A DNA stretch of 44,919 nucleotides from Mycobacteriales bacterium (GTDB lineage: Bacteria > Actinomycetota > Actinomycetes > BP-191), in contig DASTMB010000035.1 of NCBI GenBank assembly GCA_035714365.1, positions 1-44,919 of the forward strand, in the 5' to 3' direction. Position 1 is the stretch's first letter; each line of letters opens with the position of its first letter. Positions 27,195 through 34,998 of the stretch are shown one piece after another. The notes under the pieces are model-generated. The model did not search any database and was not told the origin of the DNA. It saw only the letters and a list, made by a program, of their open reading frames with translations. A program made the translations under genes and the position numbers.

Positions 27195-27857
27195 CTACAT
27201 CGCGACGCCGAGGGTGGTGGCGGTCGGCGAGAGCGGCACGTCGTCCTTCGCCGGGTACGTCCGCAGCAGCCGGTCGCCGAGGTGGCCGGTGACGCCGTAC
27301 CAGTAGTTCTCGTTGCGGAAGTGGTGCAGCCGGTGCGCCCGCCACAGCCCCCGGTAGAAGCGGCCGCGCGGCCGGTAGTCGGTGTGGATCAGGTAGTGCG
27401 TCCACTCGTACACCAGCGTCAACGCCGTCCCGGCGACGACGGCGGTCGCGATCGACGGCCGCCACAACCAGGCGAGCAGCAGCAGGCCGGCGTCGAGGAC
27501 GGCGTAGCAGCGGATCGCGCGCAGCGGGATGAACAGGTAGCGCGGGTCCTTCGGCGCCTGGTGGTGCTTGCGGTGCAGCCGCCCGATCGTGAGGTCGACC
27601 TGCCGCCCGAACACCTGGCGCGGCCGCCAGTGCAGTATCACCACGTGGATGATCCACTCGGTCAGCGGCTGGAGGGCGACCAGCGCGGCGCCCACGACGA
27701 GGTCGCGCCACCGCCAGCCGCCGATGGCGACGCGCGCCGCGACGGCCACGGCCAGCATCCCGGCGAGCCAGCGGGCGGTGGGGAACGTCGTGAACTCCCG
27801 CAGCGAGGCCCGCAGGCCGGGCGGCGCGGGCCTGGTGCGTTCGGCGACGGCGGGCAC
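27195..27857 (-). CDS. fatty acid hydroxylase/sterol desaturase-like protein
   Basis: A 220-residue membrane di-iron oxidase-type protein. Histidine clusters are visible at TEWIIHVVILH, RLHRKHHQAP, YEWTHYLIH and RAHRLHHFRNENYWYGV, the pattern of the hydroxylase superfamily, within three or four hydrophobic helices. It probably modifies a lipid, perhaps a hydroxylated fatty acid or carotenoid; the exact substrate is unknown. GTG at 27857 follows a strong GGGAGGGAGG ribosome site eight bases upstream. It converges on the HNH gene with only 11 bases between. Confidence 0.85.
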   Translation of the reverse strand: MPAVAERTRPAPPGLRASLREFTTFPTARWLAGMLAVAVAARVAIGGWRWRDLVVGAALVALQPLTEWIIHVVILHWRPRQVFGRQVDLTIGRLHRKHHQAPKDPRYLFIPLRAIRCYAVLDAGLLLLAWLWRPSIATAVVAGTALTLVYEWTHYLIHTDYRPRGRFYRGLWRAHRLHHFRNENYWYGVTGHLGDRLLRTYPAKDDVPLSPTATTLGVAM

Positions 27858-27902
27858 GGGACACCACCTCCCTCCCCCGCAGTCTCGCGCGGGCGGGCGT
27901 TC

Positions 27903-29066
27903 CTGGCGAGGACCGACCGCCCGGCGGCGGCCGCGCTCGCGGCGGCGCTGCTGCTCGCGGCGCTGCTCGGCGTCCGGCTGGTCGCCGCGGGCGGGCCGTC
28001 GGGCGCGGTCGTGGCGGGCGACGCGTTCGTCCGGCCCGGGCACCCGGCCGACCTGCGCGTCGTGCACGAGCGCAGCACCGGCTACGACGGGCAGTTCGTC
28101 TACCGGCTCGCGCTGGACCCGTTCACCCGCTCGATCACCGACGACGGGATCACGCTGGACAACGCGCCGTACCGCCAGCAGCGCGTCGGCCTGCCGTTCG
28201 CCGCGTGGGCGGTGCGCGGTGCCACCGGGCTGCCGCTGCCGGTCGTGCTGCTGCTCGTCAACGCCGCCGCCCTCGTCGCGGCCACGGCGGCCGGCGCCGT
28301 GCTGGCGCGGCGCGCGGGCCGGAACGCGCTGTGGGGGCTGCTCGCGGGCCTCTCCCCCGGCCTCGTCGTCGCGGTCACCCGCGACCTCACCGAGCCCCTG
28401 GCCGCGGCGCTGCTGCTCGCCGGGCTGGTCGCCTGGACGGGGCGGCGGCCGGCGGTCGCGGCGGCGGCGTTCACCGCGGCGGTGCTGACCCGGGAGACGG
28501 CGCTGGCGATGCTCGCCGGTCTCGGCCTCCACGAGCTGTTCCGGCTGGCCCGCGGCTCCGACCGCGCCGCCGCCGCGCGGCGCGCGCTGCTGCTGCTCGT
28601 CCCGCTCGCGGTGGACGCGGCCTGGCAGGCGCACCTGCGCGCGGTGTGGGGCGAGCTGCCGCTGCACGCGACGGACGGCGACGTCGGGCTGCCGCTCGCG
28701 CGGACGGTGACCGGCCTGCTCGCGCACGACGCGTCCTGGCGCGACTGGACGTCGACGCCCGCGCTGCTCGCGCACGCGGCCGTCGGCGAACGCCTCCTGC
28801 TCGCGGCGCTGCTCGCCGCCACGGCGGTCGCGCTGGCGCGCAGCGCGGGCGACCCGCGGCTGCGCTGGGCGTGGGTGCCGGCGGCGCTGCTCGCGACGTC
28901 GGCGGCGTGGGCTACCGACGTGGGGTTCCTGCGCGCGGCGAACGAGGCGGTGCTCGCGGGCACGCTGGTGCTGTTCGGACTGCGGACCCGCCTCGGCTCG
29001 GCCGCGCTGACGGCGACCGCCGGGCTGTCGCTGTACGTCGCCGCCGTCTACGGCGCGGCGCTCTGA
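27903..29066 (+). CDS. GT-C-like polytopic membrane protein
   Basis: A protein of about 387 residues with eight to ten membrane helices. A YDGQFVYRLALDP motif follows the first helix, with LDNAPYRQQR after it. This arrangement resembles GT-C glycosyltransferase-like proteins that build surface glycopolymers, but I cannot name a family with certainty. The start is a problem: no ATG, GTG or TTG occurs before the first hydrophobic helix, and CTG at 27903 is the best placed. The gene diverges from the hydroxylase-like gene. Its end is 7 bases from the convergent DUF1385 gene. Confidence 0.6.
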   Translation: MARTDRPAAAALAAALLLAALLGVRLVAAGGPSGAVVAGDAFVRPGHPADLRVVHERSTGYDGQFVYRLALDPFTRSITDDGITLDNAPYRQQRVGLPFAAWAVRGATGLPLPVVLLLVNAAALVAATAAGAVLARRAGRNALWGLLAGLSPGLVVAVTRDLTEPLAAALLLAGLVAWTGRRPAVAAAAFTAAVLTRETALAMLAGLGLHELFRLARGSDRAAAARRALLLLVPLAVDAAWQAHLRAVWGELPLHATDGDVGLPLARTVTGLLAHDASWRDWTSTPALLAHAAVGERLLLAALLAATAVALARSAGDPRLRWAWVPAALLATSAAWATDVGFLRAANEAVLAGTLVLFGLRTRLGSAALTATAGLSLYVAAVYGAAL

Positions 29067-29073
29067 CCGCGCG

Positions 29074-29910
29074 TTACGCGGCTTCCAGCTCGTCCACGGC
29101 CGCCTCGGCGGCGCGGTCGGCGGCGAGCATGGCCAGGCAGGTCTGCAACGCCTTGACGCCGATCGCCTGCTCCTCGCGGGTCGGCTCGGCGGTCGTGACG
29201 AACCGCTGGAGCTGGTGCCCGCCGAACAGCACCGCCCGGCCCCACCAGGAACGCGGCCGGCGCGCGGCGAGCGTGACGATCTCGACGGACAGCGCGAACA
29301 CGAACAGGAACGACAGCACGCTCACCGGCCCGTGCGAGGGCAGCGGCAGCAGGCAGCCGGCGATGAGGACGGCGACGACGTTGGTGCCGCAGCGGTCGTG
29401 GACGCGGGGCGCGGCGAGCACCGCGTCGAGGTCGTCCAGGCTGATGCCGCGCTCGTAGGCGGCGACCGCCTTGTGCTCGGCGCCGTGGAACCGCCACATC
29501 GACGGCGGCATCAGCGCGCGCAGCGCGACGAGCTGCGCCAGCACCAGGGCGACCGCGGTGATGCCGCTCTGCCAGCCCCACACGGGCGGCGCGTGCAGCA
29601 CGCGGGACAGCGCGGCGTTGAGCAGCAACGGCGCGGCGACGAACAGCGGCAGCGCCCAGCGGACCCGCCGCGGGAGCTGGCGGTTGCGGCCGGCGCCGCC
29701 CATCGCGCGCAGGCCGCGGAACAGCGCGGGGCCGAGCCCGGTGAGCACGCGCAGCAGCGGGACGGACGCCCACTTGTTCTCCGGCAGCCGGCCCATCTCG
29801 AGCGAGCCGTCCACCCGGGCCACGGCCCAGACGTCGCCGGCGCGCATCAGCACGCCGTCGGACAGGGCCTGACCGCCGACCTTCGGCGTGGACGTGCGAC
29901 GACGGCTCAC
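29074..29910 (-). CDS. DUF1385 family membrane protein
   Basis: A 278-residue DUF1385 (YqhQ-like) protein, predicted to be a metal-dependent membrane enzyme of unknown reaction. The N-terminal PKVGGQALSDGVLMRAGDVWAVA motif, the central MWRFHGAEHKAVAAYE and HDRCGTN are diagnostic; the histidines and glutamate likely form a metal site. Two or three hydrophobic stretches lie around residues 88-140 and 172-205. GTG at 29910 gives the basic N-terminus MSRRRT. Confidence 0.92.
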   Translation of the reverse strand: MSRRRTSTPKVGGQALSDGVLMRAGDVWAVARVDGSLEMGRLPENKWASVPLLRVLTGLGPALFRGLRAMGGAGRNRQLPRRVRWALPLFVAAPLLLNAALSRVLHAPPVWGWQSGITAVALVLAQLVALRALMPPSMWRFHGAEHKAVAAYERGISLDDLDAVLAAPRVHDRCGTNVVAVLIAGCLLPLPSHGPVSVLSFLFVFALSVEIVTLAARRPRSWWGRAVLFGGHQLQRFVTTAEPTREEQAIGVKALQTCLAMLAADRAAEAAVDELEAA

Positions 29911-30101
29911 GAGCGGCTCCGAACCGGGACAAGAGGGACGTAACCGGGCTGAGGTGCTCCCGTCGGGAAACGGTAACCCGCCGGCCCGCGCCGTACTTCC
30001 CGAAATCGGAAAGGTGACGGAGCCCTCACCTTGTCTTGGGGCGCGTCCGGAACGGGTACCACTGGACCAGACGCGAACGACGATCCGAAGGAGGCTCGCA
30101 G

Positions 30102-30167
30102 ATGTACATCGGTGCCGGTGCCATCGTCCTGATCCTGATCATCCTGCTGCTCCTCTGGCTCTTCTAA
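30102..30167 (+). CDS. 21-residue hydrophobic membrane peptide
   Basis: ATG at 30102 opens a 21-codon frame ending in TAA: MYIGAGAI followed by an uninterrupted run of Val, Leu and Ile and ending LLWLF. An ideal AAGGAGG ribosome site lies seven bases upstream, and a strong terminator begins 17 bases after the stop. So this is a complete stand-alone gene for a single-helix peptide. The peptide could be a membrane-stress peptide, a small regulator of a membrane protein, or the toxin of a type I toxin-antitoxin pair; nothing in the sequence decides. It is too short for ordinary gene finders. Confidence 0.72.
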   Translation: MYIGAGAIVLILIILLLLWLF

Positions 30168-30183
30168 CAGCACCCGAGACCCG

Positions 30184-30235
30184 ACGGGCACCTCGTCGGC
30201 CGACCGCCTCGGCGGCCGGTCCTCGAGGTGCCCGT
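30184..30235. terminator. terminator after the hydrophobic peptide gene
   Basis: A perfect 12-bp stem (30184-30195 with 30224-30235) surrounds a GC-rich interior that can fold into a second hairpin. It lies between the peptide gene and the convergent SGNH lipoprotein gene and suits both. Confidence 0.75.
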
Positions 30236-30269
30236 TCTCGTCTCCGGGGCCGCGCGGCGGCCCGCGGGC

Positions 30270-31241
30270 TCAGCCGCTCAGGTGCCAGTCGGCGTCGAGC
30301 AGCCGCAGCATCCGGCGCGCGAGCAGCCCCGCCCCGTCGGTCGACAGGTGGATCCCGTCGCTGCTGCGCATCCGCCGGACCACCCCCCGCTCGTCGGCGA
30401 AGCTGTCCTGGTAGTGGCCGTCCGGCGCGTACATCGCCCACACGTCCACGAACGTCACCCCCGCGACGCTCGCCGCCGCCCGCCGCACCGCGTCGTTGAG
30501 GACCCGGTAGATCCCGGTGAGCCGGTCGGACCGGGCGATCGGCATGCCGATCCAGTAGACCTTGCGGTGACCGTTCGCGAACGCGCGCATCACCGCCGCC
30601 GCCCGCCGCTGGTACTCCGCCGCCCACTCGGCGGAACCGGCCTGGAGCACGCGGCCGCCGACGCTCATGTTCTGCCCGTCGTTGCCGCCGATCATGAACG
30701 ACACCGCCTCCGGGTCGCGCTCGGCCGCGAGCTGCCGCGCGTACGCCGGCCAGTCGAAGAAGTCGTCGCGCACCAGGCCGGTGGAGTACTTGGGCACGGT
30801 GCAGCCGGCGACGACGTGGCGGCGGGCGTTGGCGTACGCCGCGAGCTGCGGCCCGGACGACTCCTGGAGCGAGTCCCCGGTGACGAGCAGGTCGAGCGGC
30901 GCGGCCGGGGTGATCGCGCGCGGGTACCCGCCGGTCGAGGCGGCGGGCGGCGTCTCGCACCGGCGGTTGGTGCGGATCGCGCCGCCGGTCGTGGCCGTGG
31001 GCGACGCGGGCCGCGAGGAGGGTGGCGTGGTGGCGGGCGCCGAGGTCGCCGCGGCCGTCGTCGGCGGGACGGTCGTGGGCGGCGCGGAGGTCGCCGCCGT
31101 CGTCACCGCGGGCGCCGTGGTCGCGGGCACCGCCGCGCGCCGGGGCGAGCCGGCGCACCCGGCGGCGGCCAGGCAGACGGCGAGCACCGCCGCGACGAGC
31201 GCGGCGGCACGGGAACGGGTCGGGTACGGCACGCGGAGCAC
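30270..31241 (-). CDS. SGNH/DUF459 hydrolase lipoprotein
   Basis: A 323-residue predicted lipoprotein: the signal LAVCLAAAGC ends at the lipid-modified cysteine. A Pro/Thr/Ser/Ala-rich linker of about 60 residues, likely in the wall, follows. The SGNH domain has [23 protein letters not shown] and SSDGIHLS, matching the catalytic Ser, the oxyanion Asn and the Asp/His pair. Sequence is close to the hydrolase at 25108-26472 (FDWPAYAR, KVYWIGMPIARS), so both may act on related surface esters. Start is uncertain: GTG at 31241 or 31232, while TTG at 31262 would only add residues. Confidence 0.85.
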   Translation of the reverse strand: MLRVPYPTRSRAAALVAAVLAVCLAAAGCAGSPRRAAVPATTAPAVTTAATSAPPTTVPPTTAAATSAPATTPPSSRPASPTATTGGAIRTNRRCETPPAASTGGYPRAITPAAPLDLLVTGDSLQESSGPQLAAYANARRHVVAGCTVPKYSTGLVRDDFFDWPAYARQLAAERDPEAVSFMIGGNDGQNMSVGGRVLQAGSAEWAAEYQRRAAAVMRAFANGHRKVYWIGMPIARSDRLTGIYRVLNDAVRRAAASVAGVTFVDVWAMYAPDGHYQDSFADERGVVRRMRSSDGIHLSTDGAGLLARRMLRLLDADWHLSG

Positions 31242-31272
31242 GGTAACGGACCCCTGTGACAAAACGGCGCGA

Positions 31273-31788
31273 TCAGCGGCCGAGCCGCGCGGCGATCTCC
31301 TCGACCACGTCCGCGACCGCGAGCCCGTCCACGTCGACCACGGCGTCCGCCACGGCCGCGAACCCCGGCTCCCGCTCGGCGGCCAGCGCGGTCACGGTGG
31401 TGAGGGGGTCGGCGTGGAGGAACGGTCGCGCCGGGTCGGCCACCACCCGCGCCGCCAGCGTCTCCGGCCGGGCCCGCAGCCAGACGACGTACTCCCCCGC
31501 CAGCAACGACCGCAGCGCCGGGTCGAGCACCGCCGAGCCCGGGGCGGCGACGACCGCCGGTCCCGACGCCGCCAGCGCCGCGCGCAGCACCGCCGCCTCC
31601 GCCGCGTGCAACGCGCCCGCCCCGTCGCGCGCGAGCAGCACGGCCGCCGGGGCGCCGTGCGCGGCCTGCAGCAGCGCGTCGTTGTCGACGTACGGCCGGC
31701 CGAGCCGGGCCGCGAGCGCCCGCCCGACCGTCGTCTTCCCCGCGCCCATCATCCCGACGAGCACCACGCGCTCCACGACGCGGAGCAT
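31273..31788 (-). CDS. shikimate-kinase-like P-loop protein
   Basis: A 171-residue protein with the AroK fold: Walker A GMMGAGKTTVGRALA, DNDALLQ at the substrate Asp position, and a lid motif ARPFL. But the Arg of the usual GE..FR..E segment is replaced (ALHAAEAA) and the shikimate-binding Gly-Gly-Gly is replaced by APGSA. So phosphate transfer seems possible while shikimate binding is doubtful. No aro genes are nearby. It may phosphorylate another small alcohol. ATG at 31788 gives LRVVERVVLVG; the gene ends 31 bases before the start of the lipoprotein gene on the same strand. Confidence 0.75.
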   Translation of the reverse strand: MLRVVERVVLVGMMGAGKTTVGRALAARLGRPYVDNDALLQAAHGAPAAVLLARDGAGALHAAEAAVLRAALAASGPAVVAAPGSAVLDPALRSLLAGEYVVWLRARPETLAARVVADPARPFLHADPLTTVTALAAEREPGFAAVADAVVDVDGLAVADVVEEIAARLGR

Positions 31789-31914
31789 GACACCGCACAA
31801 CTCGGGGCATGTCGTGCAACGAAGCCGGTATCGTCGGCGTCTCACCCTGTGGACGTCCGGTCGGACGGCGAGGGTTTCGGCGCGCCCGGTGCGCCGCGGG
31901 TGGAGGTAGTGCAG

Positions 31915-33012
31915 GTGAGCGGCGTTCCGCGCAAGGCCAAGGCCGGTCTGATCGTCGCGCTGGTCGCGGTGCTGGTGGGCGCGCCCGCCGGCGTCGGCTA
32001 CGCCGCGTACTCCCAGGACGCGCCGATGCGCGGCCTGCTCCCGAAGGGCACCGTCGTCGGCGGCGTCGACGTCTCCCGCCTCCAGCGCCCGGCCGCGCTC
32101 GCCAAGGTCACGGCGGTGGTCGAGCGCGACTTCGACCGCAAGGTCACGGTCACCGTCGGCGGGCACGCGTACACCACCAGCCTGCGCGCGCTCGGCGCGC
32201 GCGACGACGCGAAGGCCGCGGTGGGCCGCGCGTTCGCCGCGGCGTCGGCCGGCAACTGGCTGACCCGCGCCTGGCACCGCGTCGTCGACGGCACCTCGGC
32301 ACCGCGCGAGGACGTCAAGGTCGTCGACCACGACCCGGCCAAGCTCGAAGCACTCGTGACGCGCGCCGTGGCCGACGTGTCGGTCGCCCCCACCAACGGC
32401 GAGGTGCACAGCGCCGGCGGCTGGCTGACGTTCACGCGCGGGAAGTTCGGGCGCACCGTCGACCGCGACGCGGTGCGCAAGGCGTTCGTCGCCGCGTTGA
32501 AGGACGGCTCGCCGCGCAGCGTCGACTCGCTCGAGGTCCCGCCGGGGCCGTCGGTCGAGACCGCGATCCTGGTCCGCACCGGCGAGAACAAGCTCTACCT
32601 CTACCAGCACGGCAGGATCACCCGGACGTTCGGCGTGGCGACCGGCTCGCCGCGGTACCCGACGCCGCACGGGCGGTTCGAGGTCGTGCTCAAGCGGTAC
32701 CTGCCGACCTGGGTCAACCCGTGGTCGCCGTGGTCGATGCACGAGCCGGCGCGGATCGGGCCCGGCCCGAACAACCCGCTCGGCACCCGCGCCATGAACC
32801 TCAGCGCCCCCGGCATCCGCATCCACGGCACGCCCGCCGACCGCTCCATCGGCTACTCGGTGAGCCACGGCTGCATCCGCATGCACATCCCGGACGTCGA
32901 GGCGCTCTACCCGCTGGTCCCGACGCACACGCCGGTGTTCATCCTGAGCGCGGGCCCGCCGCGGCTGCCCGGCGCGAAGGTCGACACCGGCGCCGTCGCC
33001 GACGGCGGCTGA
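31915..33012 (+). CDS. L,D-transpeptidase (YkuD) with peptidoglycan-binding domain
   Basis: A 365-residue envelope enzyme that makes 3-3 cross-links in peptidoglycan or attaches proteins to it. The N-terminus has one membrane helix (about residues 10-28). A YoaR/PG_binding_4-like domain (about 45-215) follows, with RTVDRDAVRKAF. The YkuD catalytic domain contains IHGTPADRSIGYS (His304) and SHGCIRM (Cys320), with the conserved preceding His318. GTG at 31915 is preferred over GTGs at 31900 and 31909 because a GGAGG site lies eight bases upstream. The 126-base upstream region shows no clear structure. Confidence 0.92.
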   Translation: MSGVPRKAKAGLIVALVAVLVGAPAGVGYAAYSQDAPMRGLLPKGTVVGGVDVSRLQRPAALAKVTAVVERDFDRKVTVTVGGHAYTTSLRALGARDDAKAAVGRAFAAASAGNWLTRAWHRVVDGTSAPREDVKVVDHDPAKLEALVTRAVADVSVAPTNGEVHSAGGWLTFTRGKFGRTVDRDAVRKAFVAALKDGSPRSVDSLEVPPGPSVETAILVRTGENKLYLYQHGRITRTFGVATGSPRYPTPHGRFEVVLKRYLPTWVNPWSPWSMHEPARIGPGPNNPLGTRAMNLSAPGIRIHGTPADRSIGYSVSHGCIRMHIPDVEALYPLVPTHTPVFILSAGPPRLPGAKVDTGAVADGG

Positions 33013-33036
33013 CGGCCCCACCCGCACGGTTCCTCC

Positions 33037-33102
33037 CGGGCTACGATGCCCGCGGAGCGCCGGGAAGCCTGGTCGGCAACGCCGCCCAGCCTGCCCGGAG
33101 GA
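33037..33102 (+). promoter_or_regulatory. structured 5' leader of nhaA
   Basis: A first hairpin (CGGGC 33037-33041 with GCCCG 33048-33052) is followed by a long irregular one. Its paired blocks are CCGGG/CCCGG (33060-33064, 33094-33098), CTGG/CCAG (33069-33072, 33086-33089) and CGGC/GCCG (33074-33077, 33081-33084), with small symmetric internal loops. The outer stem ends in the first GG of the GGAGGA ribosome site, so folding could control translation. I match it to no known riboswitch class. Confidence 0.5.
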
Positions 33103-33108
33103 CGCCCG

Positions 33109-34281
33109 ATGAGCGACCACCCGACGCGCGAACGCCCCGCGCCGGAACGCCCCGCCCGCCGCATGGCGGTCGCCGACTACCTGCGCGTCGAGTCGGTCGG
33201 CGGCGCCGTCCTCCTGCTCGCCGCCGCGCTCGCGCTGCTCTGCGCGAACACCCCGCTGCGCGGCGCGTACCACGCCCTCACGCACGCCCGCGTGCCGCTG
33301 CTGCGCCTCGACGTCGCCGGCTTCGCCGCCGAGGGGCTGCTGTCGGTGTTCTTCTTCGTGGCCGGCCTCGAGGTCAAGCGCGAGCTGGTCACCGGCGAGC
33401 TCCGCCACCTCCGCAACGCCGCCCTCCCCGTCGTCGCGGCCGCCGCCGGCATGGTGGCCCCCGCGCTCGTCTTCCTGCTCGTCGCCTGGGGCGCGCCCGG
33501 TGCCGGCCGCGGCTGGACCGTGCCGGTCGCGACGGACATCGCGTTCGCGCTGGGGGTGCTGGCGTTCGCGGGCACGCGGTACCCGGCGTCGTTGCGGGTG
33601 CTGCTGCTCAGCCTCGCCGTCGTCGACGACCTCGGCGCGATCGCGCTGATCGCGCTGCTGTTCGCGCACGGCGTCCGCCCGCTCGCGCTGCTCGGCTGCC
33701 TCGCCGTCCTCGCGCTCTACGCGGCCGCGCAGCGGCGCGGGTGGACCGCGCCGTACGCCGTCCTCCCGCTCGCCCTGCTCGCCTGGCTGCTCGCGCACGC
33801 GGGCGGTGTGCACGCCACGGTCGCCGCGGTCGGCCTCGCGCTGCTCACGCCGGTCGAGCGCGGCGAGCGGCTGGAACGCCTCCTCCAGCCGTGGTCGGCC
33901 GGCGTCGTGGTGCCGGTGTTCGCGTTCACCGCGGCCGGGCTGCCGCTCGACGCCGCCGGCCTGCGCGCGGCGCTCACCGACCGCATCGCGGTCGCGGTCT
34001 TCGCCGGGCTGGTGCTCGGCAAGCTGGCCGGCATCGCCGGCGGCACGGCGCTCGCGACCCGGCTGCGGGTCGCCGCGCGACCGGCCGGCGTCACGGCGTA
34101 CGACACCGTCTGCCTCGGCGCGCTCGGCGGCGTCGGCTTCACCGTCTCGCTGCTGCTCGCCGACCTGGCGTTCACAGGCAGCCGCGCGGAGCACGCGAAG
34201 ACCGGCGTCCTCGCCGCCTCCGTCACCGCCGGGCTGCTCGCCGCGCTACTGCTGCGCGTACGCCGCCACGAGCCGCGGTAG
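33109..34281 (+). CDS. nhaA: Na+/H+ antiporter NhaA
   Basis: A 390-residue NhaA-type antiporter that exports sodium in exchange for protons. Helix motifs are clear: GLLSVFFFVAGLEVKREL, the ion-site region VPVATDIAFALGVLAF and LAVVDDLGAIALI (paired Asp), and LGGVGFTVSLLLADLAF near the end. About 11 or 12 membrane helices. ATG at 33109 has a GGAGGA ribosome site seven bases upstream, part of which lies at the base of the leader hairpin. The gene overlaps the sirtuin gene tail to tail by 36 bases. Confidence 0.95.
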   Translation: MSDHPTRERPAPERPARRMAVADYLRVESVGGAVLLLAAALALLCANTPLRGAYHALTHARVPLLRLDVAGFAAEGLLSVFFFVAGLEVKRELVTGELRHLRNAALPVVAAAAGMVAPALVFLLVAWGAPGAGRGWTVPVATDIAFALGVLAFAGTRYPASLRVLLLSLAVVDDLGAIALIALLFAHGVRPLALLGCLAVLALYAAAQRRGWTAPYAVLPLALLAWLLAHAGGVHATVAAVGLALLTPVERGERLERLLQPWSAGVVVPVFAFTAAGLPLDAAGLRAALTDRIAVAVFAGLVLGKLAGIAGGTALATRLRVAARPAGVTAYDTVCLGALGGVGFTVSLLLADLAFTGSRAEHAKTGVLAASVTAGLLAALLLRVRRHEPR

Positions 34282-34965
34282 CGCCTCGCCGAGCGGCTCG
34301 CGCACCACCTCGTCGGCGATCGCGTCGTACGGCGTCGGCTCGGCGTTGGCGATCACCAGCCGCGCCCCGGCGCGCTTCGCGAGGAGCGCCAGCCCGGCCA
34401 CCGGCTGCACCGTGAGCGACGTGCCCGCCGCGAGGAAGACCGCGCACCCCACCGCCGCCCGCCGCGCCCGCTCGACGTTCGCCGGGTCCAGTGACTGCCC
34501 GAACGACACCGTCCCCGACTTCAGCACGCCGCCGCAGGCGAGGCAGGGCGGGTCCGCCTCGCCCGCCTCGACCCGCGCCAGCGTGTCCGCCATCGGCGTC
34601 ACGGCGCCGCAGCCGAGGCACTCGACGCGGTAGAGCGAGCCGTGCATCTCCACGACGACCTCCGGCGAGGAGCCCGCGCGCTGGTGCAGGCCGTCGATGT
34701 TCTGCGTGACGAGCGTGTGCAGCGCGCCGGCGCGTTCCAGGTCCACCAGCGCGCGGTGGGCGGCGTTCGGCTCGGCGGTCCAGGCGGGGTGCTCCAGCCG
34801 GTTCCGCCAGGCGCGGACCCGCAGCGCCGGGTCGGCCACGTACGCGTCGAGCGTGAACATCCGCTGCGCCGCCGGGTCGCGGGTCCAGACGCCGTTCGGC
34901 CCGCGGAAGTCGGGGATGCCGCTGTCGGTCGACACCCCGGCCCCGGTCAGCACGGTCACGCGCAC
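34246..34965 (-). CDS. NAD-dependent protein deacylase, sirtuin
   Basis: A 239-residue SIR2 protein that removes acyl groups from lysine using NAD. Motifs: GAGVSTDSGIPDFRG, VTQNIDGLHQRAG, catalytic EMHGSLY, a zinc ribbon of four cysteines (CLGC and CLAC) and GTSLTVQPVA. It resembles the CobB/class III group. GTG at 34965 gives VTVLTGAGVS; CAGGAT lies six bases upstream. The last 12 codons overlap the end of nhaA on the other strand. It is divergent from the alcohol dehydrogenase gene with 33 bases between. Confidence 0.95.
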   Translation of the reverse strand: MRVTVLTGAGVSTDSGIPDFRGPNGVWTRDPAAQRMFTLDAYVADPALRVRAWRNRLEHPAWTAEPNAAHRALVDLERAGALHTLVTQNIDGLHQRAGSSPEVVVEMHGSLYRVECLGCGAVTPMADTLARVEAGEADPPCLACGGVLKSGTVSFGQSLDPANVERARRAAVGCAVFLAAGTSLTVQPVAGLALLAKRAGARLVIANAEPTPYDAIADEVVREPLGEALPRLVAAYAQQ

Positions 34966-34985
34966 GGCCCCATCCTGCCGCCCGT

Positions 34986-34991
34986 TACGCT
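34986..34991 (+). promoter_or_regulatory. -10 hexamer TACGCT for the alcohol dehydrogenase
   Basis: TACGCT lies seven bases before the ATG at 34999 without a Shine-Dalgarno, fitting a leaderless message. Confidence 0.45.
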
Positions 34992-34998
34992 CCCCCGC

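Noticed and set aside
33046-33108. Extended NhaA start at 33046
   Set aside because: The extra 21 residues would be encoded by the structured leader; the downstream ATG at 33109 has a strong ribosome site and matches the family length.
34246-34281. Frameshift or pseudogene at the nhaA/sirtuin junction
   Set aside because: Both genes are full length with intact motifs; the 36-base convergent overlap is a normal compact arrangement.
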